NCBI GenBank assembly: GCA_023392135.1
Contig: JAEVZQ010000486.1
Coordinates: 1 to 8,505, forward strand
Length of the DNA: 8,505 nucleotides
Direction of reading: 5' to 3'
Source: Pseudomonadota bacterium
GTDB lineage: Bacteria > Pseudomonadota > Alphaproteobacteria > Rhizobiales > Hyphomicrobiaceae
Under the pieces are notes generated by a model. The model saw only the letters and a program-made list of their open reading frames with translations. It had not been told where the DNA came from and made no database searches. How positions within the stretch are numbered: the stretch's first letter is position 1; every line of letters begins with the position of its first letter. Below are positions 5,697-8,505 of the stretch, in pieces. Position numbers and translations under genes: made by a program.

Positions 5697-7229
5697 ATGG
5701 CACTGGACCCCAATCGCGAGGATCTCGTCGTCGGTGTCATCGGAACGGGTGCCATGGGGCGCGGCATCATGCAGGTCGCGGCCCAGGGCGGCATGCGGGT
5801 CTTTGCCTACGACGAGCAAGCCGGCGCGGCCGAAGCGGCGCTGCAGCACATTTCTCAGACGCTGGACGGACTGGTAGCCAAGGGCCGGCTCGACAAGGCG
5901 GACGCCGAAGCCGCTGTCGCACGTATCGCGATAGCCGAAGGCCTCGCTCAAATCGCCACTGCAGACGTCATCATCGAAGCGATTGTCGAGCGGTTGGATA
6001 TCAAGCAGGAGTTGTTCGCAACGCTCGATGACCTCGCGGGTCCGGATACGATCATTGCATCGAACACATCCTCGTTGCCAATCACGGCGATTGCGTCGCG
6101 CTGCAAGCGGCCGGAGCGCATCGCGGGCATGCATTTCTTCAACCCCGTGCCGCTGATGAAGCTTGTCGAGGTCATTCCGGGGCTGAAGACGGACCCGCAG
6201 GCCGTGGAGGTGCTGACTGCCGTTGCACGACGCATGACGCGGGTGCCGGTCGTGTGCACCGACAGCCCTGGATTCGTCGTCAACCACATCGGCCGTGCGT
6301 ATGTGCCGGAAGCAGCGCGCATTGTGGCCGAGGGCATCGCCGAGCCCGCAGAGATCGACCGCATCATGACCGAGGCCGTCGGCATGCGCATGGGACCGTT
6401 CACGCTGCTCGATCTCGTCGGAGCCGATGTCTCGGTTTCGGTGATGGAGAGCCTGTGGGGCCAGTTCTACAGCGAGCCGATGTATGCGCCGCAGCCAATA
6501 CTCAAGCTGCGGATCGCTGGCGGGCTCTATGGCCGCAAGACCGGCGCTGGCTGGTACACCTATGAGGACGGCAAGCGTGTCGAGCCGCCGCGTCCAGAGC
6601 CGCCGTCCGCTCGGCCCCGCTCGGTCTGGGTCAGTCCACGTCATCCGGCCGCCAGCGCCAGGGCAGTCGCACTGCTCCAGCGGCTCGGAGCCGACATCGA
6701 GAACGACGACACCCCGAGCGCAGAGGCGCTGTGCATTGTCACGCCGACCAGCGGCGACTGCAGCAGTGAAATCGTGCAGCAAGGCATCGACCGCAGGCGA
6801 ACAGTCGCGCTCGATACGTTCTTCAACATCGAAAAGCACCGGACGCTGATGGTGCCACCGGGCATCGATCCGGCCATGCGAGAGGCGGCCCACGGACTGC
6901 TTGCGTCGGACGGTGCCGGTGTCAGCGTCGTCAACGACAGCCCGGGGTTCGTCGCGCCCAGGATTGTCGCACACATCATCAACATCGGTTGCCAGATCGC
7001 TCAGCAGAAGGTCGCCTTGCCGAGCGATATCGATCTGGGCGCGAAGCTCGGCCTGTCCTATCCCTATGGACCGCTGGAGTGGGGTGATCATCTGGGCCTC
7101 GACTGGGTGCTCGAAATGGTCGAGGAGCTACAACGCTTCTATAAGGAGCCACGCTATCGCCCTTCGCCATGGCTCAAGCGGCGCGCTCTGCTCGATCTCT
7201 CCCTCACGACGCCGGATGGGCGGAGCTGA
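5697..7229 (+). CDS. paaH: 3-hydroxyacyl-CoA dehydrogenase, PaaH type
   Basis: A 510-residue enzyme with the PaaH architecture: an N-terminal Rossmann domain (GTGAMG at 16-21), a first helical dimerisation domain, a linker domain, and a second C-terminal 3-hydroxyacyl-CoA dehydrogenase domain (about 400-510). Catalytic residues align with human HAD at a constant offset of 12: S125, H146 in GMHFFNP, E158 and N196 in DSPGFVVN. The second domain repeats DSPGFVAPRI and ends with the PaaH-like YPYGPLEWGDHLG and PRYRPSPWLKRRA. The expected reaction is NAD-dependent oxidation of 3-hydroxyadipyl-CoA to 3-oxoadipyl-CoA in the cytoplasm. The start ATG has AAGGGA just upstream and lies three bases after the paaF stop, so the two genes are co-transcribed. 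The central linker (about 295-400), which includes a Pro/Arg-rich stretch, is less recognisable. Confidence 0.9.
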   Translation: MALDPNREDLVVGVIGTGAMGRGIMQVAAQGGMRVFAYDEQAGAAEAALQHISQTLDGLVAKGRLDKADAEAAVARIAIAEGLAQIATADVIIEAIVERLDIKQELFATLDDLAGPDTIIASNTSSLPITAIASRCKRPERIAGMHFFNPVPLMKLVEVIPGLKTDPQAVEVLTAVARRMTRVPVVCTDSPGFVVNHIGRAYVPEAARIVAEGIAEPAEIDRIMTEAVGMRMGPFTLLDLVGADVSVSVMESLWGQFYSEPMYAPQPILKLRIAGGLYGRKTGAGWYTYEDGKRVEPPRPEPPSARPRSVWVSPRHPAASARAVALLQRLGADIENDDTPSAEALCIVTPTSGDCSSEIVQQGIDRRRTVALDTFFNIEKHRTLMVPPGIDPAMREAAHGLLASDGAGVSVVNDSPGFVAPRIVAHIINIGCQIAQQKVALPSDIDLGAKLGLSYPYGPLEWGDHLGLDWVLEMVEELQRFYKEPRYRPSPWLKRRALLDLSLTTPDGRS

Positions 7230-7271
7230 GCGCGTCCGTCCCATGTAAAATTCCGAGGCAAGGCCAATCAG

Positions 7272-8354
7272 GTGAGCAGACCAGACCAGGATTGGTGGCA
7301 GCGGCTGTCCGTTGCCACTCCAATGCTTTGGACTTTGCTGTTGACGCTCGGCGTCGGCGCGGCTGGCGGCGCTGTATTCTTCGTGCTGGGTTTGCCGGCG
7401 GCGTGGCTTTCCGGGCCTGCGGTATCGGTCGCCGGCGCCAGCCTGGCTGGTGTGCGCCTCTCCGTTCCGAACCCTGTGAGGCAAGCAGCATTCGTCTTTC
7501 TAGGCTCCACGATGGGAGCCGCCATGACGCCGGAGACGCTGGCGCTGATGATTCATTGGCCGGCGAGCCTGGCCGGTCTGGCTGGCTGTATTCTGGCGAT
7601 CATGGTCTGCTGCAGCGCATACCTGCGGCATGTGCACGGCTATGATCGGACAACGGCGCGTCTTGCGGCAGTCCCTGGCGCCTTGCCCTATGTGCTGGCG
7701 CTGGCGGCAGAGAGCCGGGGCGATCAGTACCGTATCGCCATCATCCAGATCTTCCGGCTTGCTGCGCTGTTGATCTTTCTGCCCGGCGTGCTGTCGCTGT
7801 TCGGTTACGCCGCGGAATCCATTACTCCCGCGGCCTCGGCGCCTGTGAATTTGTTCGAAGTCGCGCTGATGCTCGCGGGCGGCGTCGTGGGCGCCGTCAT
7901 ATTCGCATGGATCAAGGCGCCCGCGGCAAGCCTGTTCGGCTCGATGGTGGGTGCCGGATTTCTCTATGCGAGCGGGCTACTGTCATCGCCCGTCCCGGGC
8001 TGGCTGATGCTGCCCGGCTTTGTCGTGATCGGCGCGACGGTCGGCACCAACTTCACCGGCATCGACCGGCGCCTCATATTCGATTCGCTGCTCGCTAGCA
8101 TCGGAAGCCTGTTGGTGGGCGCGGCGGTCGCCCTGGCGTTCGCAGCGCCGGTTTCCTGGCTGCTCGGCCTGACCGTTGCGCAGCTTTGGCTCGCCTATTC
8201 GCCCGGCGGCGTCGACGTCATGACCATCATGGCGATGGCTCTCGGGCTCGATCCGGCCTTCGTGGGTGGCCATCACGTGGCCCGCTTTATCGGCCTTGGA
8301 TTTTTCGTGCCCGTCTGGATGCGATCAGGCGTTTCGGAAAAGGAGGGCGGCTAG
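7272..8354 (+). CDS. AbrB-family integral membrane protein (often misnamed ammonia monooxygenase)
   Basis: A 360-residue protein that is mostly hydrophobic, with roughly ten membrane segments in two related halves. Both halves carry the pattern typical of the AbrB family (the membrane family, not the AbrB DNA-binding regulator): LPAAWLSGPAVSVAGASL early, AAVPGALPYVLALAAE mid-way, and AYSPGGVDVMTIMAMALGLDPAFVGGHHVARF near the end. Its function is not firmly known; E. coli AbrB was implicated in regulating aidB, and a transport role is often assumed. The start is the GTG at 7272, with AAGG eight bases before it and 42 bases after the paaH stop. It is probably part of the paaFH transcript, so movement of a pathway-related compound is possible but unproven. 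The stop codon TAG lies inside an inverted repeat. Confidence 0.88.
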   Translation: MSRPDQDWWQRLSVATPMLWTLLLTLGVGAAGGAVFFVLGLPAAWLSGPAVSVAGASLAGVRLSVPNPVRQAAFVFLGSTMGAAMTPETLALMIHWPASLAGLAGCILAIMVCCSAYLRHVHGYDRTTARLAAVPGALPYVLALAAESRGDQYRIAIIQIFRLAALLIFLPGVLSLFGYAAESITPAASAPVNLFEVALMLAGGVVGAVIFAWIKAPAASLFGSMVGAGFLYASGLLSSPVPGWLMLPGFVVIGATVGTNFTGIDRRLIFDSLLASIGSLLVGAAVALAFAAPVSWLLGLTVAQLWLAYSPGGVDVMTIMAMALGLDPAFVGGHHVARFIGLGFFVPVWMRSGVSEKEGG

Positions 8355-8427
8355 TGGTCCGATTCCGACATTTGCATTCCGCCGCGGCAAGCTCGAGAGC
8401 AAATGTCGGAATCAAAAGGACCACTAG
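8351..8427. repeat. Long inverted repeat with CTAGTGG ends, overlapping a stop codon
   Basis: The left arm (8351-8375) reads CTAGTGGTCC followed by GATTCCGACATTTGC. The right arm (8399-8427) is its perfect complement over all 25 bases, broken only by an AAAA insertion (8414-8417) between the two blocks. The 23-base loop is 8376-8398. The left end supplies the TAG stop of the AbrB-family gene. As RNA it would fold into a strong hairpin and could act as a bidirectional terminator or 3' stabiliser. Sequence style and ends suggest a dispersed REP/MITE-like intergenic repeat. Confidence 0.85.
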
Positions 8428-8439
8428 CAACTATTTGGT

Positions 8440-8505
8440 CTAGTGGAGCATTTGAATTTGACATTTGATACGGCACGTGCCGCAAACGGGGATCAAATGT
8501 CAAAT
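8440..8505. repeat. Second, related inverted repeat, cut by the window edge
   Basis: This element again begins CTAGTGG (8440-8446). Its arms ATTTGACATTTGAT (8456-8469) and ATCAAATGTCAAAT (8492-8505) are exact complements. The 22-base loop contains its own palindrome CGGCACGTGCCG (8471-8482). The core GACATTTG is shared with the first repeat, which ends 12 bases earlier, so the two look like diverged members of one family in tandem. The right arm probably continues beyond the window towards CCACTAG. Confidence 0.75.

Noticed and set aside
4917..7091. Very long minus-strand open frame (724 codons) opposite paaF and paaH
   Set aside because: It spans two well-supported plus-strand genes, its translation is His/Arg/Asp-rich without recognisable domains, and it is explained by codon bias on the opposite strand.

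Overview
The window is GC-rich, densely packed proteobacterial chromosome. Phenylacetate-pathway genes, an AbrB-family membrane protein and CTAGTGG-ended inverted repeats in the intergenic DNA suggest an alphaproteobacterium of the Hyphomicrobiales (Bradyrhizobium-like) type. That placement is inference from gene content and style, because no rRNA or other marker gene is present.

Left half (about 97-3827, all minus strand): a compact four-gene operon that looks like an undescribed peptide-modification (RiPP-like) system. In transcription order it encodes a cytoplasmic subtilisin-family (S8) protease with a large insert before the catalytic Ser (3827-2244), a radical SAM/SPASM enzyme whose GTG start overlaps the protease stop (2247-1204), a PqqD-like peptide-recognition protein (1238-951), and a 242-residue protein (868-140). 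The last protein carries three copies of a near-invariant motif, V[N/D][W/F]QVRTGLSVPF, at an exact 30-residue period, followed by an unrecognised alpha/beta domain. It is the natural candidate for the multi-core substrate. A hairpin with a U-tract at 129-97 ends the operon 10 bases after the last stop codon.

Middle (3828-4922): a 214-base gap with no convincing promoter, a nitroreductase-family flavoprotein on the minus strand (4725-4042), and a 197-base divergent intergenic region.

Right half (4923-8354, plus strand): a tight run encoding a PaaF-type enoyl-CoA hydratase, a PaaH-type 3-hydroxyacyl-CoA dehydrogenase and an AbrB-family membrane protein. The first two would carry out the beta-oxidation-like hydration and dehydrogenation steps of the aerobic phenylacetyl-CoA pathway (2,3-dehydroadipyl-CoA to 3-oxoadipyl-CoA). 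The window ends in two tandem, related inverted repeats. The first supplies the stop codon of the AbrB gene.

Main point of interest: the S8 / radical SAM-SPASM / PqqD / triple-repeat operon. It combines peptide recognition, radical modification and proteolysis with a repeat protein whose motif is kept at the amino-acid level while its codons have diverged.
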